Virus record (IMG/VR): IMGVR_UViG_3300010413_000048
Coordinates: 1 to 52,435 of that record
Direction: 5' to 3' (one strand)
DNA length: 52,435 nt
Origin: a virus
Under the pieces are notes generated by a model. The model was given only the letters and a program-made list of their open reading frames with translations. It did not search any database and was not told the DNA's origin. Both the position numbers and the translations under genes were made by a program. Within the stretch, counting starts at the first letter, position 1. Each line of letters opens with the position of its first letter. Of the stretch, positions 6,903 to 13,893 are shown piece by piece.

Positions 6903-7132
6903 ATTATCGGTTCTCCTTTCTCATTAGCCAGTCCCCAACGTCTTAAGCACTCACGAAAATGAAGCATGTCGAACATAGGTGGTTGACCTGTGACAGCACA
7001 GAGCATGTTCTCAGACATCATGCCCATTACTTCACAGTGACAGCCCATAGCCATGTAATGTAGCTTCATCATCTCTTTGTGGGTGGTTAGGATTTTTTGG
7101 GAATCTTTGTTTAGTTTGACTTCGTTAGGCAT
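6899..7132 (-). CDS. Small protein rich in Met, Cys and His, 77 aa
   Basis: The start is ATG at 7130-7132, six bases after GGAGG and overlapping the stop of the HIRAN gene. The product has a notable MKLHYMAMGCHCEVMGMMSEN stretch, which begins near residue 22 and holds many methionines plus CHC. It may bind metal, or the methionines may be structural. No family recognised. Confidence 0.7.
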   Translation of the reverse strand: MPNEVKLNKDSQKILTTHKEMMKLHYMAMGCHCEVMGMMSENMLCAVTGQPPMFDMLHFRECLRRWGLANEKGEPII

Positions 7133-7577
7133 CTGTTTCCTCCACAATAGCAACTTTCAACTGCTCCCAGGTCTTGGCTTCTTTGTTGAGTTCTGTTACG
7201 ATGCACTTGATGTTACGGCCAAGATCAAGCAGTGCAGTTACTTTACTTGAGTAGTCACCTTTGGCCTTTGGTACGAAGCCGAGCATTACTTCAGCTTCTC
7301 CATCCGGAGCAGCCACTAAGGTCTTTATTGCAACTGCATTTGGATCAAACCTGTTTCCAGGATCTGGTCTTAGAATCAATTCTTGGCCTACATTAACTTG
7401 ACCAATGCAAGTATGCAACTGATGATGCTGGACTCCTGCGACGTAAAATTCGTAGATACAATCTTCATTCTTTTTTTCTTCTTCCATTTCTTCTCTCCTA
7501 TAATTAAAGTTTTTGTCAAGATATCCACATTCTTGAGCTAAAGCTAGATCGAATAGATCATCTGCTATATCTCCCAT
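7125..7577 (-). CDS. HIRAN-domain protein, 150 aa
   Basis: Residues about 40-130 match the HIRAN pattern: YEFYVAGVQHH, LILRPDPGNRFDPNAVAI and VMLGFVPKAKGD. HIRAN domains bind 3' ends of single-stranded DNA, as in HLTF/Rad5 helicases, and also occur alone in bacterial and phage proteins. There is an internal ATG at 7485-7487 with its own aggag site, so a shorter 120-aa form with only the HIRAN domain may be made. The first 30 residues would then be a separate leader-like part. It probably recognises damaged or stalled DNA. Confidence 0.75.
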   Translation of the reverse strand: MGDIADDLFDLALAQECGYLDKNFNYRREEMEEEKKNEDCIYEFYVAGVQHHQLHTCIGQVNVGQELILRPDPGNRFDPNAVAIKTLVAAPDGEAEVMLGFVPKAKGDYSSKVTALLDLGRNIKCIVTELNKEAKTWEQLKVAIVEETDA

Positions 7578-7581
7578 AATT

Positions 7582-7782
7582 TTATTCTCCTTCTAATTTA
7601 TTTAAAGTCTTCAAACACTTAACACAGGTAACCAGTGATTTAAGTTCCTTGGTCATACATCCTGTCTGATCTAAATGTCGCTGACAGGCTGTTTGAAGTT
7701 GAATATCTTCACGACCCTTACGAATACAAATAGGATCTGTCTCATTAAAATAATGCCATTTAGGCTTGACTTTGGCAGTCAC
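7582..7782 (-). CDS. Small Cys/His protein, 66 aa
   Basis: The start is GTG at 7780-7782, preceded by GGAGG with six bases spacing. Cysteines at ICI, TACQRH, GCM and CVKC may bind zinc; the last is a typical CxxC knuckle. Function unknown. It overlaps the zinc-ribbon gene upstream by 23 bases. Confidence 0.65.
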   Translation of the reverse strand: MTAKVKPKWHYFNETDPICIRKGREDIQLQTACQRHLDQTGCMTKELKSLVTCVKCLKTLNKLEGE

Positions 7783-8041
7783 TCGTTACCTCCTTAAATT
7801 TATAAGTATTATGTCCCTTTGCTCCAGTAGCGAATAGGTAATTTCCATCAAGAATTCTTCCAAAGCATGTTGGGCAGATATCTATTGTTACCATCTGAAG
7901 ATATGATGAACATGGCCTTCCTTCAGTCTGATCAGTGGTAAATATCACTTGAATATTAGATTTCTTTTTCTCTTTATATTCTCCTGATTGATGAAGATAA
8001 TCTTCCTTACATACATCACACATTACTATTTCTTTTCTCAT
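7760..8041 (-). CDS. Zinc-ribbon-like protein, 93 aa
   Basis: Two CxxC knuckles, CDVC (residues about 8-11) and CPTC (about 56-59), are separated by strand-rich sequence, the pattern of a zinc ribbon. Function unknown. Such small ribbons often bind nucleic acid or host RNA polymerase. The gene is followed closely by another cysteine protein gene and preceded by a 66-base gap. Confidence 0.7.
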   Translation of the reverse strand: MRKEIVMCDVCKEDYLHQSGEYKEKKKSNIQVIFTTDQTEGRPCSSYLQMVTIDICPTCFGRILDGNYLFATGAKGHNTYKFKEVTSDCQSQA

Positions 8042-8107
8042 CTTCTATTACCTCTATAAACACTGGAAACCTAGGAACCCCACGACCTGAGGTCAACAAT
8101 TCTTTCA

Positions 8108-8233
8108 AGTTGAGCTACCATATTTAATTTTTTCTATCTGAAGAAGTTTAATAATTAAAGTTGCAACAACTTCTTCAAAATATCCTTTTGGACATGGTCT
8201 AGGTTTATTTATGTCTTCAAATGGATTACTCAT
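8108..8233 (-). CDS. Small protein coupled to ligase gene, 41 aa
   Basis: ATG at 8231-8233 overlaps the TGA of the DNA ligase gene. The product is short, helical in its second half, and has no known motif. There is no clear ribosome binding site, so translation would rely on coupling. The gap between 8042 and 8107 that follows has short inverted sequences but no gene that I can support. Confidence 0.45.
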
Positions 8234-9087
8234 ATATGTACTACCAGATCAAAAGTTCCTTTTGGTATTCCCTTGTTTGTTAAGTTTTGATAATAAACAG
8301 TTGCTTTATGCCCAGCTAATTGATCACGAAGATTCCAAAGTCGTTCCTTTTCGTCGTCGTCAAGACCTGCACTGACAGAAAATTCATCGTCTTCTTGTGA
8401 AGATAGAATAATAGAACCAATACGACCCTTTGGAAATCCAGTCTGGGTGTGTTCTTCTTTCCATCCAATAACAGTATATTCATCATCCTTCTTAGGCTTA
8501 AACTTCATCATCCAACGAGATCGTTTGTTATTTTCATAAGGTGCAAAGATATTGCGGATTATTATTCCTTCATATCTCTGTTTAATCACCCAGTCATAAG
8601 TCCTCTTTACTTCATTAAGTTCAGAACAGATCCAATAAGGGGCTATAAATAGAGGTGGTTTGACTATCTCTTTATATTCATTAAGAACTTTCTGTCTTTC
8701 ATATTGGGACAATTTTTCATCCTTAATATCAAAGATATAGAATCCAAGTTCTTTGTAGCGAGGATGGATATTGACTGTGCGACTAGCTATTCCATGAATA
8801 AGTTCATGACCTCCTTCGAGATATAAGTTATGATCATACAGTTCTCCATCCCACTTGAAGTCTGTTCCAAGATTGTTAATAGCTTCTGAAATGTGAGGAA
8901 GTAGAAAGAATGGATTTTCTTCGCTTGAGAGTAGTAAAGAATTTCCATTAGGAAGTGGATCACGCCAGCAACGATCTCCATCATACTTGATATTAACTAT
9001 AAATGGAGGCTCCCAGGATAGAAGACGTTTATCTTCATAAGGATAAGCCTTCATTATGTTTTTCCAGCGTTGGAAATTGTTAGTCAT
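8230..9087 (-). CDS. ATP-dependent DNA ligase
   Basis: The 285-aa product has the nucleotidyltransferase motifs of ATP-dependent ligases in order: motif I KYDGDR (the Lys forms the AMP adduct, near residue 34), a WDGELYD motif III, GIIIRN (motif IV) and MMKFKPKKDDEYTVIGW (motif V region). The C-terminal about 90 residues form the OB-fold part (VSAGLDDDE). The length is that of small phage ligases with only the two core domains. It seals nicks in replication and recombination. The stop overlaps the ATG of the next small gene. Confidence 0.92.
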   Translation of the reverse strand: MTNNFQRWKNIMKAYPYEDKRLLSWEPPFIVNIKYDGDRCWRDPLPNGNSLLLSSEENPFFLLPHISEAINNLGTDFKWDGELYDHNLYLEGGHELIHGIASRTVNIHPRYKELGFYIFDIKDEKLSQYERQKVLNEYKEIVKPPLFIAPYWICSELNEVKRTYDWVIKQRYEGIIIRNIFAPYENNKRSRWMMKFKPKKDDEYTVIGWKEEHTQTGFPKGRIGSIILSSQEDDEFSVSAGLDDDEKERLWNLRDQLAGHKATVYYQNLTNKGIPKGTFDLVVHI

Positions 9088-9557
9088 TACTTACACTCCA
9101 TTAACATAGTATATATTGGTTGTGGTTGAGAAGGTTCAGTATATCCTTTGACTCTTTTAACTACCTTACACTGAGTAAATTCTCCTTCTTTTACACGAAA
9201 TTTAAACTTTAAGGAATAATAGTCAATTTTGGTAGGTACGAATACAAAGGTAGGATCTTTTTCATCTCCTTCTATTTTCATTCTCCATAATATATTATAT
9301 TTTATATGGAGTGGCCCAAGAATATTTTCAATAAATTCATCTATTGTTACATTAGATACATGAACTATTACTCCAGGGTCAAAATAACTATCATCTACTT
9401 CTATTTTGACTTCTGCTTTTTCATGTTCAACTAACCATTTTTTAAATCTAAATGAATCTATCATTTTTTGGGCTTCTGACTGTCTTTTACATCTTTCTAC
9501 ATTTTCTGATCTTATAGTTTCAATCCTTTCTTCGAAACTTTTAAGTTCAAGTTTCAT
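9087..9557 (-). CDS. Hypothetical protein, 156 aa
   Basis: Not recognised. The first about 45 residues are a charged helix, the rest is strand-rich with many Lys, Val and Phe. It lies directly before the ligase gene with a one-base overlap, so it may act in DNA metabolism. The ATG follows a ggagaaaaag stretch and is 21 bases from repeat copy 4. Confidence 0.7.
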   Translation of the reverse strand: MKLELKSFEERIETIRSENVERCKRQSEAQKMIDSFRFKKWLVEHEKAEVKIEVDDSYFDPGVIVHVSNVTIDEFIENILGPLHIKYNILWRMKIEGDEKDPTFVFVPTKIDYYSLKFKFRVKEGEFTQCKVVKRVKGYTEPSQPQPIYTMLMECK

Positions 9558-9578
9558 TTGCTTTTTCTCCTTATTAAA

Positions 9579-9603
9579 AGATAAATAAATTTTTTATATA
9601 TCT
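9579..9603. repeat. 25-bp inverted repeat element, copy 4
   Basis: Half-sites with NN=AA (left) and AT (right), centre TTT. It lies 21 bases before the start at 9557 and next to a region with no large gene. Confidence 0.93.
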
Positions 9604-9780
9604 AATGTCTCCCAAGTAGGAAGCCTGGAAAGTTTTGGATGATAAGATAGAAAAAACATAACTTGTTTCAGGACATTCCCAGTTTCCTAGGCTCTGGCCT
9701 TACTTCCTTACTCCATAATTTCTTTAAAGGTATAATACTTACTTCCATAAGTCTTTACTCCTTTAACCTTTAAATAATGA
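9604..9780 (-). other. Stretch without a clear gene; one possible 26-aa peptide
   Basis: No open frame over 30 codons with good support is seen here. A very short leftward frame (9668-9748) has an aggag site nine bases before its ATG and would encode 26 residues. A second short frame would stop inside repeat copy 4. Neither has recognisable sequence. The region separates the tRNA-like gene from the ligase cluster. Confidence 0.35.
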
Positions 9781-9859
9781 GAAGTAGTTGGATTTGAACC
9801 AACAACCTCCAGCTCCCAAAGCTGGTGCTCTATCAATTGAGCTATTGATATAGTTCTAT
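9781..9859 (-). tRNA. tRNA-Pro(UGG)-like gene with extra bases before the D-stem
   Basis: The leftward strand folds as a tRNA. D-stem GCTC/GAGC, anticodon stem CCAGC/GCTGG with loop TTTGGGA (anticodon TGG, proline), a five-base variable loop, and T-stem GTTGG/CCAAC with a standard TTCAAAT loop all fit. The seven bases normally forming the 5' acceptor strand do not pair with the 3' strand TACTTCT. Six bases farther upstream, AGAACTA pairs at 6 of 7 positions. The six extra bases can pair with the D-loop (TATCAAT/ATTGATA). No CCA is encoded. It may be decayed, or an unusual RNA with a tRNA-like fold. Confidence 0.6.
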
Positions 9860-9928
9860 CGCTCACTATAGCGTCCTATCTTTGCCAATTTTTATCTCTA
9901 CTTGTAGACATTATACAGTTTATATAGT

Positions 9929-10438
9929 TTACTCAATTAAATCTGTTATAGCGTTTACTATTTCCAGCTTTGAATCTATAGTAATAGGCTCTGACTGGTA
10001 CATATCAATCTTTTTATCTCTTGTTTCAGGTTCATAGAATCTAACTACTTTCATTTCCATAGGATCACCTGAAGGGGCTCTTACTATTCCTTCTTGGATA
10101 CCTCTATCATGAAGCTGTTTCCACATCTTCAATTCTAGTCCAGCAAGATCTCTTCGTCTATGAATCCATTCAGCTATAGTTTTTCTCACATTGTTTCCAT
10201 TAAGTTCTACTTCTACATAGGTTTCTAGATTAGTTCTTTGAATAGCGACACGTAGACGTAGTATTTCTTTAAGTATATCTGAATGAGACTGAATCCAGCC
10301 TGATACTTTCTTGGTCTGTTCTGGATATTTATCAGTTTCAAGTGATGACCTTGCACAGTTTTGATGTACTAGAGCACACAAGTCATCTGCCTTTCTTTGT
10401 AGGTCTTTTATTTTCTTTAATCCTTCAATTATTTTCAT
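9929..10438 (-). CDS. DIP1984/septicolysin-like helical protein, 169 aa
   Basis: A long helical protein whose order (KIKDLQRKADDLCALVHQN, an AIQRTNLETYV segment, then IAEWIHRRRDLAGLELKMWKQL) resembles the DIP1984/DUF6847 family found in bacteria and phages. The biochemical role of the family is not known to me. The gene starts below the strong terminator at 10470-10504, so its message must come from read-through or another start. Confidence 0.65.
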   Translation of the reverse strand: MKIIEGLKKIKDLQRKADDLCALVHQNCARSSLETDKYPEQTKKVSGWIQSHSDILKEILRLRVAIQRTNLETYVEVELNGNNVRKTIAEWIHRRRDLAGLELKMWKQLHDRGIQEGIVRAPSGDPMEMKVVRFYEPETRDKKIDMYQSEPITIDSKLEIVNAITDLIE

Positions 10439-10469
10439 TTTAAGTTCCTCAACACCAATTATTTTCTCT

Positions 10470-10504
10470 AAGTTAAAAAGACCTGCAGGGCCAATCCCTG
10501 CAGG
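10470..10504 (-). terminator. Rho-independent terminator, leftward
   Basis: Perfect 9-bp stem CCTGCAGGG/CCCTGCAGG (10496-10504 and 10482-10490) with a five-base loop. On the leftward strand it is followed by TCTTTTT. It closes the single-gene unit 10534-10917. Confidence 0.9.
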
Positions 10505-10533
10505 CCATAATCAAGGAGGTAAGACAATGAGAA

Positions 10534-10917
10534 TTAGGCTGCTTTTGCTGCTTCGGCCCGGAGTTCCTGAACGTAAGCCTTTTTCCCTTCCGGTGAGAGT
10601 GTTGCAAAGTATGCCAGGGCCGCATCTCTGGTTGAGACAGCGGCTTTACTGACAGCGACACCCATCTTGCTAGGGCCAAGACGTGTTTGCATTGCTTCAG
10701 CTGATTCGCCCTTTTCAAGCGCCGATCTGACATTTCCCTGAAGTTTTACCGTAAAGTTAGCCATTGCGTTGGTAAGGACTGCTTCACCACCATACATCTG
10801 AATGGCCTCTTCAATAGTTTCGGGAGCCTGAATGGTTAAGGTTCCGATCTTGTCTTCTGCTCTTCCTTTTGCTTCGTTTTTGGGTAACTTTGCTGTGATT
10901 GTTAGTGCTTTGGACAT
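10534..10917 (-). CDS. Probable abundant early protein, 127 aa
   Basis: Not recognised by family. It is flanked by its own strong promoter (10983-11012) and terminator (10470-10504), so it is probably made in large amounts. The sequence starts MSKALTITAKLPKNEAKG, has a central strand-helix part (TLTIQAPETIEEAIQMYGGE) and an Ala-rich helical C-terminus. Overall shape (TLTI strand, helix, then AVLxxxxxxxxVKLQGNVR) recalls the protein at 16561-16935. A structural or DNA-binding role is likely but unproven. Confidence 0.75.
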   Translation of the reverse strand: MSKALTITAKLPKNEAKGRAEDKIGTLTIQAPETIEEAIQMYGGEAVLTNAMANFTVKLQGNVRSALEKGESAEAMQTRLGPSKMGVAVSKAAVSTRDAALAYFATLSPEGKKAYVQELRAEAAKAA

Positions 10918-10982
10918 CTTCTTTTCCTTTCATTTTAGAGGTTATTGATTTAAGTGACTCTGAAATTATCGATTATGGATTC

Positions 10983-11012
10983 ATAATAACATATCTATAA
11001 TACGGTTGTCAA
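10983..11012 (-). promoter_or_regulatory. Sigma-70-type promoter, leftward
   Basis: On the leftward strand TTGACA (11007-11012) and TATTAT (10983-10988) are spaced by 18 bp in a gene-free AT-rich gap. It would drive 10534-10917. Confidence 0.85.
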
Positions 11013-11054
11013 CAATTTTTAATAATTATTTTGATCCTCTTGTGTCGATTTAGG

Positions 11055-11402
11055 TTATTGAGAAAATGCACAAGTTGCTGACGAAAGATTACTCCTGCCG
11101 AGTGTAAGCCTTCCACTCTTTTTTATAATATTCTTTATAGACTCAGTAGTAAGTTCTTCACTTCGAATAATACTATTTATAGCATTTTCAAATGCTTCCC
11201 TATAATATGGTTTTCCTCTTTTATTCCATAAGGGAGACGAAGGCCCATGTAAGCAGTATAAATAATCAGTTCCATCTATAGATGTTATTGTAATGCCTAT
11301 ATCGGGATCACAGTTTATTACTTTAGCCTTTATTACCTTCATATTGGAAAGTATATAATCTATTTCTTTTCCTTCTAATTCTTCATAGTCAATTTCTTCC
11401 AT
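11055..11402 (-). CDS. Hypothetical protein, 115 aa
   Basis: Not recognised. The N-terminal half is strand-rich (an Sm-like small barrel is conceivable), with ITSIDGTDYLYCLHGPSS, and a helical C-terminal half follows. It lies just upstream of the promoter at 10983-11012, so it ends the preceding leftward unit. The start is 16 bases from repeat copy 5 with an aggag site. Confidence 0.7.
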   Translation of the reverse strand: MEEIDYEELEGKEIDYILSNMKVIKAKVINCDPDIGITITSIDGTDYLYCLHGPSSPLWNKRGKPYYREAFENAINSIIRSEELTTESIKNIIKKSGRLTLGRSNLSSATCAFSQ

Positions 11403-11418
11403 AGTCTTTCTCCTTTCA

Positions 11419-11443
11419 AGATATATAAAAAATTTATGTATCT
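11419..11443. repeat. 25-bp inverted repeat element, copy 5
   Basis: Half-sites with NN=AT (left) and AC (right), centre AAA. It overlaps the stop of 11434-11736 and ends 16 bases before the start at 11402. Confidence 0.95.
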
Positions 11444-11736
11444 ATTTCTTCCTCCAATTCCTCCAACAAAGTCTCAAGTTCATCTTTTGACAAGCTCTTG
11501 GTCAAAGTAACAGTTACTCTCTTCTTCTTTTTTTCCAAAGTTATTATCTCCCTCCTTTCCATTGCAAGAGCATAGTCGGCTTCCTCGAATCGTTTCTTCC
11601 ACCGATCATGCTCTTTCCAATAGCATTTGGTTATCTTTTCAAGTGCTAATAGAACTTGCCAAGATTCATGGCAGCGAGTTTTAGCATTAGCACGGTCGAT
11701 TTCCAGGGATTGAATTTCTTCGGGTGTTAAGGGCAT
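11434..11736 (-). CDS. Coiled-coil hypothetical protein, 100 aa
   Basis: Highly charged helical protein with a likely coiled coil (residues about 5-70) and an acidic C-terminus (ELETLLEELEEEID). Function unknown. The start overlaps the end of the gene before it by ten bases, and a GGAGG site stands before the ATG. The last codons and stop are within repeat copy 5. Confidence 0.75.
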   Translation of the reverse strand: MPLTPEEIQSLEIDRANAKTRCHESWQVLLALEKITKCYWKEHDRWKKRFEEADYALAMERREIITLEKKKKRVTVTLTKSLSKDELETLLEELEEEIDT

Positions 11737-12026
11737 AGATTACCTCCTTCTTTTAATAATCTGAGGCTTTCTGTATCTGCCCCATGAATATCTTTAATAC
11801 ATTCAATAGCCTCTTCAAACGTCTTGGTAAATTGATAGTATGGTCTTTCTCCATTGTTCAGTTTGGTTACTGTATCAATTACTGATCTAGTGATTTCTTG
11901 TCTGGCTACTTCAATTCTTTCATTAATAATATCTTCTGGAGTAGCATTGATCAGTATTATATCATCAACTACACTTGACCATATACAATATAGTCCATTA
12001 GGTTGTTTTATTATCTGTTCTCCCAT
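11727..12026 (-). CDS. Hypothetical protein, 99 aa
   Basis: Start chosen at ATG 12024-12026, five bases after GGAGG. The product is a small alpha/beta protein with an N-terminal YCIWSSVVDDIILI strand and a helical C-terminal half. No family recognised. Confidence 0.7.
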   Translation of the reverse strand: MGEQIIKQPNGLYCIWSSVVDDIILINATPEDIINERIEVARQEITRSVIDTVTKLNNGERPYYQFTKTFEEAIECIKDIHGADTESLRLLKEGGNLCP

Positions 12027-12028
12027 AG

Positions 12029-12310
12029 TTACCTCCAAACATAATTCCCATTCTCAAGCAGCCAGCCAGTTGCTTCGACTTCGTCTATGTCGATGTTAAG
12101 TCTTTGACATAGGTCGAGGTGAGTGGCTGGAGTACTTAGAGAATATATATCATTGTGAAGCTTAATGCAGACCTTGGCTACCTTTCCAGAATGTTCTTTG
12201 ACAGTCTTTTTCTTCTTCTCATAATTCCGCTTAGGTGTTATTGTTACTCTTGGTCCATCTATCCTGAGCCACACTGCACCAGTTGATAAGTTACGAATAT
12301 GGACTAGCAT
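12029..12310 (-). CDS. Hypothetical basic protein, 93 aa
   Basis: The N-terminal half looks like beta strands with a Lys-rich loop (NYEKKKKTVKEHSG). The pattern (VRNLS, WLRIDGPRVTITP) recalls the small head- or tail-associated domains of phages but also generic nucleic-acid-binding folds. An aggag site is ten bases before the ATG. Confidence 0.65.
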   Translation of the reverse strand: MLVHIRNLSTGAVWLRIDGPRVTITPKRNYEKKKKTVKEHSGKVAKVCIKLHNDIYSLSTPATHLDLCQRLNIDIDEVEATGWLLENGNYVWR

Positions 12311-12316
12311 TGGTAG

Positions 12317-12574
12317 TTATCTCCTTTTACACATTTGATGGTAAGCTCGACGACGCTGTGATTTCTTAGCTGCACGAACTTCTGAGGCGTGTTTGTGAAG
12401 ACCTCTTCCTGAGTTGGGTGGCCTGTAGGTGTTTCTTATTAGTCCTGGCAATTCAGGACATACCTGCATCATTGCTCCAGATCGACTTGATGTAGGTTTG
12501 AATGCAAGAGCAATTGCTGCAAGCATTGCTGCTCTGTCCATGAATGGATTTCTTCTTAATGTTTTAGTTATCAT
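12317..12574 (-). CDS. Small basic protein, 85 aa
   Basis: Strongly basic, with a hydrophobic N-terminal helix (AAMLAAIALAF) and a C-terminal RAAKKSQRRRAYHQ tail. It may bind nucleic acid. No family recognised. A good GGAGG site precedes the ATG, and it overlaps the upstream gene by eleven bases. Confidence 0.65.
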   Translation of the reverse strand: MITKTLRRNPFMDRAAMLAAIALAFKPTSSRSGAMMQVCPELPGLIRNTYRPPNSGRGLHKHASEVRAAKKSQRRRAYHQMCKRR

Positions 12575-12773
12575 CTTTCTTTACCTCCTGAATTAAATAG
12601 TTATCTTTACTTCCATTAAAGGCAAACATAATAGTTCGTTTGCCGACCTTGGTTCGTCTTGCTATCTGGTTAATAAAGTTAAGGAATACCTTCTCTTTGC
12701 TGGTCGAATGACTGTAGAGGATAAAGTTATGACCGGCGTAGTTGAAGATTCCTTTAAAGAGTTTCTTATTCAT
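12564..12773 (-). CDS. Small basic protein, 69 aa
   Basis: A short Lys/Arg-rich protein with aromatic residues (GIFNYAGHNFILYSH). No family recognised and the ribosome binding site is weak. Overlap with the next gene supports it as part of the operon. The 43 bases between it and the gene at 12817 hold nothing I can identify. Confidence 0.6.
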   Translation of the reverse strand: MNKKLFKGIFNYAGHNFILYSHSTSKEKVFLNFINQIARRTKVGKRTIMFAFNGSKDNYLIQEVKKDDN

Positions 12774-12816
12774 ATCTAACCCACTGGCCAGATGTAAGGT
12801 AAGAATGTTTGCACAG

Positions 12817-13047
12817 TTATTCTCCTTCTACTTCATGAATATGCCAGAAGTGAGTATTTTCATATTCTTCAAACTTGCTTTTGTTATAGGCCTTACCAGA
12901 ACGATGAACTGTATATCCTTTTTTCTCTACTTCTTCGTCTTTAAGGGCCTGCAATCTTAGTTCGGCTTTCTGGCTATTTCCAATCACTGCATATTTTAAT
13001 GCATCATTACAGCATATAACATAGATAGTTTTATTTCCTTTAATCAT
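12817..13047 (-). CDS. Hypothetical protein, 76 aa
   Basis: A small alpha/beta protein starting with a strand containing two cysteines (TIYVICCND) and ending with HFWHIHEVEGE, which has several histidines and could bind metal. Function unknown. The ATG has an aggag site and follows repeat copy 6 by 19 bases. Confidence 0.7.
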   Translation of the reverse strand: MIKGNKTIYVICCNDALKYAVIGNSQKAELRLQALKDEEVEKKGYTVHRSGKAYNKSKFEEYENTHFWHIHEVEGE

Positions 13048-13066
13048 CTTCTACTCCTTTCTTTTC

Positions 13067-13091
13067 AGATATATAAAAAATTTATATATCT
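13067..13091. repeat. 25-bp inverted repeat element, copy 6
   Basis: A perfect inverted repeat, NN=AT on both sides, centre AAA. Its last base is the first base of the stop triplet of 13091-13225, and it ends 19 bases before the start at 13047. Confidence 0.95.
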
Positions 13092-13225
13092 TACGAATAC
13101 TCAATATTAATAATCATATAGTCATGATCTGCTAAAACTTCTAACATATGAAGATGCTGATGGTAAAAGCGAGTTATGTCAACTACTTCATTTCCTTTTG
13201 AGTCGAGATAAGTTATTCGGTACAT
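13091..13225 (-). CDS. Small hypothetical protein, 44 aa
   Basis: A short gene with a strong GGAGG site eight bases before ATG at 13223-13225. The product looks like a two-strand, one-helix fold with a histidine-rich middle (FYHQHLHML). It overlaps the stop of the cysteine protein gene upstream. Function unknown. Confidence 0.6.
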   Translation of the reverse strand: MYRITYLDSKGNEVVDITRFYHQHLHMLEVLADHDYMIINIEYS

Positions 13226-13473
13226 TTTTTGAGCCTCCTTTCTAATCTTTTAAATTCTTTTAATACTTCTTCTGCTACATATTCTTTAGCAGATATTTGA
13301 TTGGCAGAGCATCCATGTTCACATGTTGGCATATCATCTCTGTCAATCCATCTTCCAAGTTTACTATCAAATGATGAGCCATGTCCGCAGTTTTTATAAT
13401 ATGCGTTACCACAGTTACATATTTGCCTACCTTTAGCATATCTTTTTATAAGTTTTTGAAATGCAGTTGTCAT
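13213..13473 (-). CDS. Cys/His zinc-binding-like protein, 86 aa
   Basis: Translation from ATG at 13471-13473, preceded by aaggag. It contains CNCGNAYYKNCGHG followed by CEHGC, giving at least five cysteines and two histidines in a compact region (residues about 19-55), followed by a basic helix. This is probably a structural zinc site. The role is unknown. Confidence 0.65.
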   Translation of the reverse strand: MTTAFQKLIKRYAKGRQICNCGNAYYKNCGHGSSFDSKLGRWIDRDDMPTCEHGCSANQISAKEYVAEEVLKEFKRLERRLKKCTE

Positions 13474-13517
13474 AATTTCTCCTTCTTCTTCCTTCACTTG
13501 CAACTTCGTTGCATTGG

Positions 13518-13673
13518 TTAGTCCTCCCTAATACTCTGATTATCTATTTCTATGTCCATAATATACTGTTCTGACCATAGTAGTTCCTGTTCTTTATTTT
13601 CATCTTCAATCATAACTACTGTTCTTGGTAGTCCTGACTTTTTACTATTATATGTTATCACTAATTTTCTCAT
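13518..13673 (-). CDS. Small hypothetical protein, 51 aa
   Basis: The ATG at 13671-13673 has GGAGG eight bases upstream. The product begins with a strand (MRKLVITYNS) and is otherwise acidic. Not recognised. The DNA just in front of it is a leftover copy of the end of another gene (13663-13700). Confidence 0.6.
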   Translation of the reverse strand: MRKLVITYNSKKSGLPRTVVMIEDENKEQELLWSEQYIMDIEIDNQSIRED

Positions 13674-13700
13674 ACTTCATCCCTCCAGCCTCTTCAGCTA
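13663..13700 (-). pseudogene. Vestige of the C-terminus of the SWIM-finger gene
   Basis: Read leftward, these bases encode AEEAGGMKYEKI. This closely matches AEEAGRMKYEN, the last residues of the gene at 13883-14152, with mostly silent differences at the DNA level. In both places the segment carries the ribosome binding site and ATG of the next gene. It appears to be a duplicated gene border. Confidence 0.6.
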
Positions 13701-13701
13701 C

Positions 13702-13893
13702 TTAGTAATAATAAATAGTTTGTTTATAGTTATCTTCAGTAACAATAGGATCTGGTTTATTTACCATATCAGAGGCATCTCCTGTTTCTATGTATTTTCT
13801 TGTTGCCTCTTCCTCTTCTTTAGATAGTCCTCTAAATGTCCAGCCTTTCATTTGTCTTACTCTACATTGAAATGCAGATGGTCTAATTTTCAT
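13702..13893 (-). CDS. Small basic protein, 63 aa
   Basis: Starts inside the last codons of the SWIM-finger gene, with GGAGG eight bases before ATG. The N-terminus is basic (MKIRPSAFQCRVRQMKGW), the rest acidic and polar. Not recognised. Confidence 0.65.
   Translation of the reverse strand: MKIRPSAFQCRVRQMKGWTFRGLSKEEEEATRKYIETGDASDMVNKPDPIVTEDNYKQTIYYY

Noticed and set aside
8042-8125. A second tRNA-like sequence (GGTAGCTCAAC...AGGTCGTGGGGTTC) on the leftward strand
   Set aside because: D-arm and T-arm do not pair properly and the T-loop lacks conserved bases; I see no complete cloverleaf.
9865-9885. CTCACTATAG inside the gap near 9869, like the core of a T7 promoter
   Set aside because: No phage RNA polymerase gene is present, the match is 10 bases only, and it does not recur elsewhere in the window.
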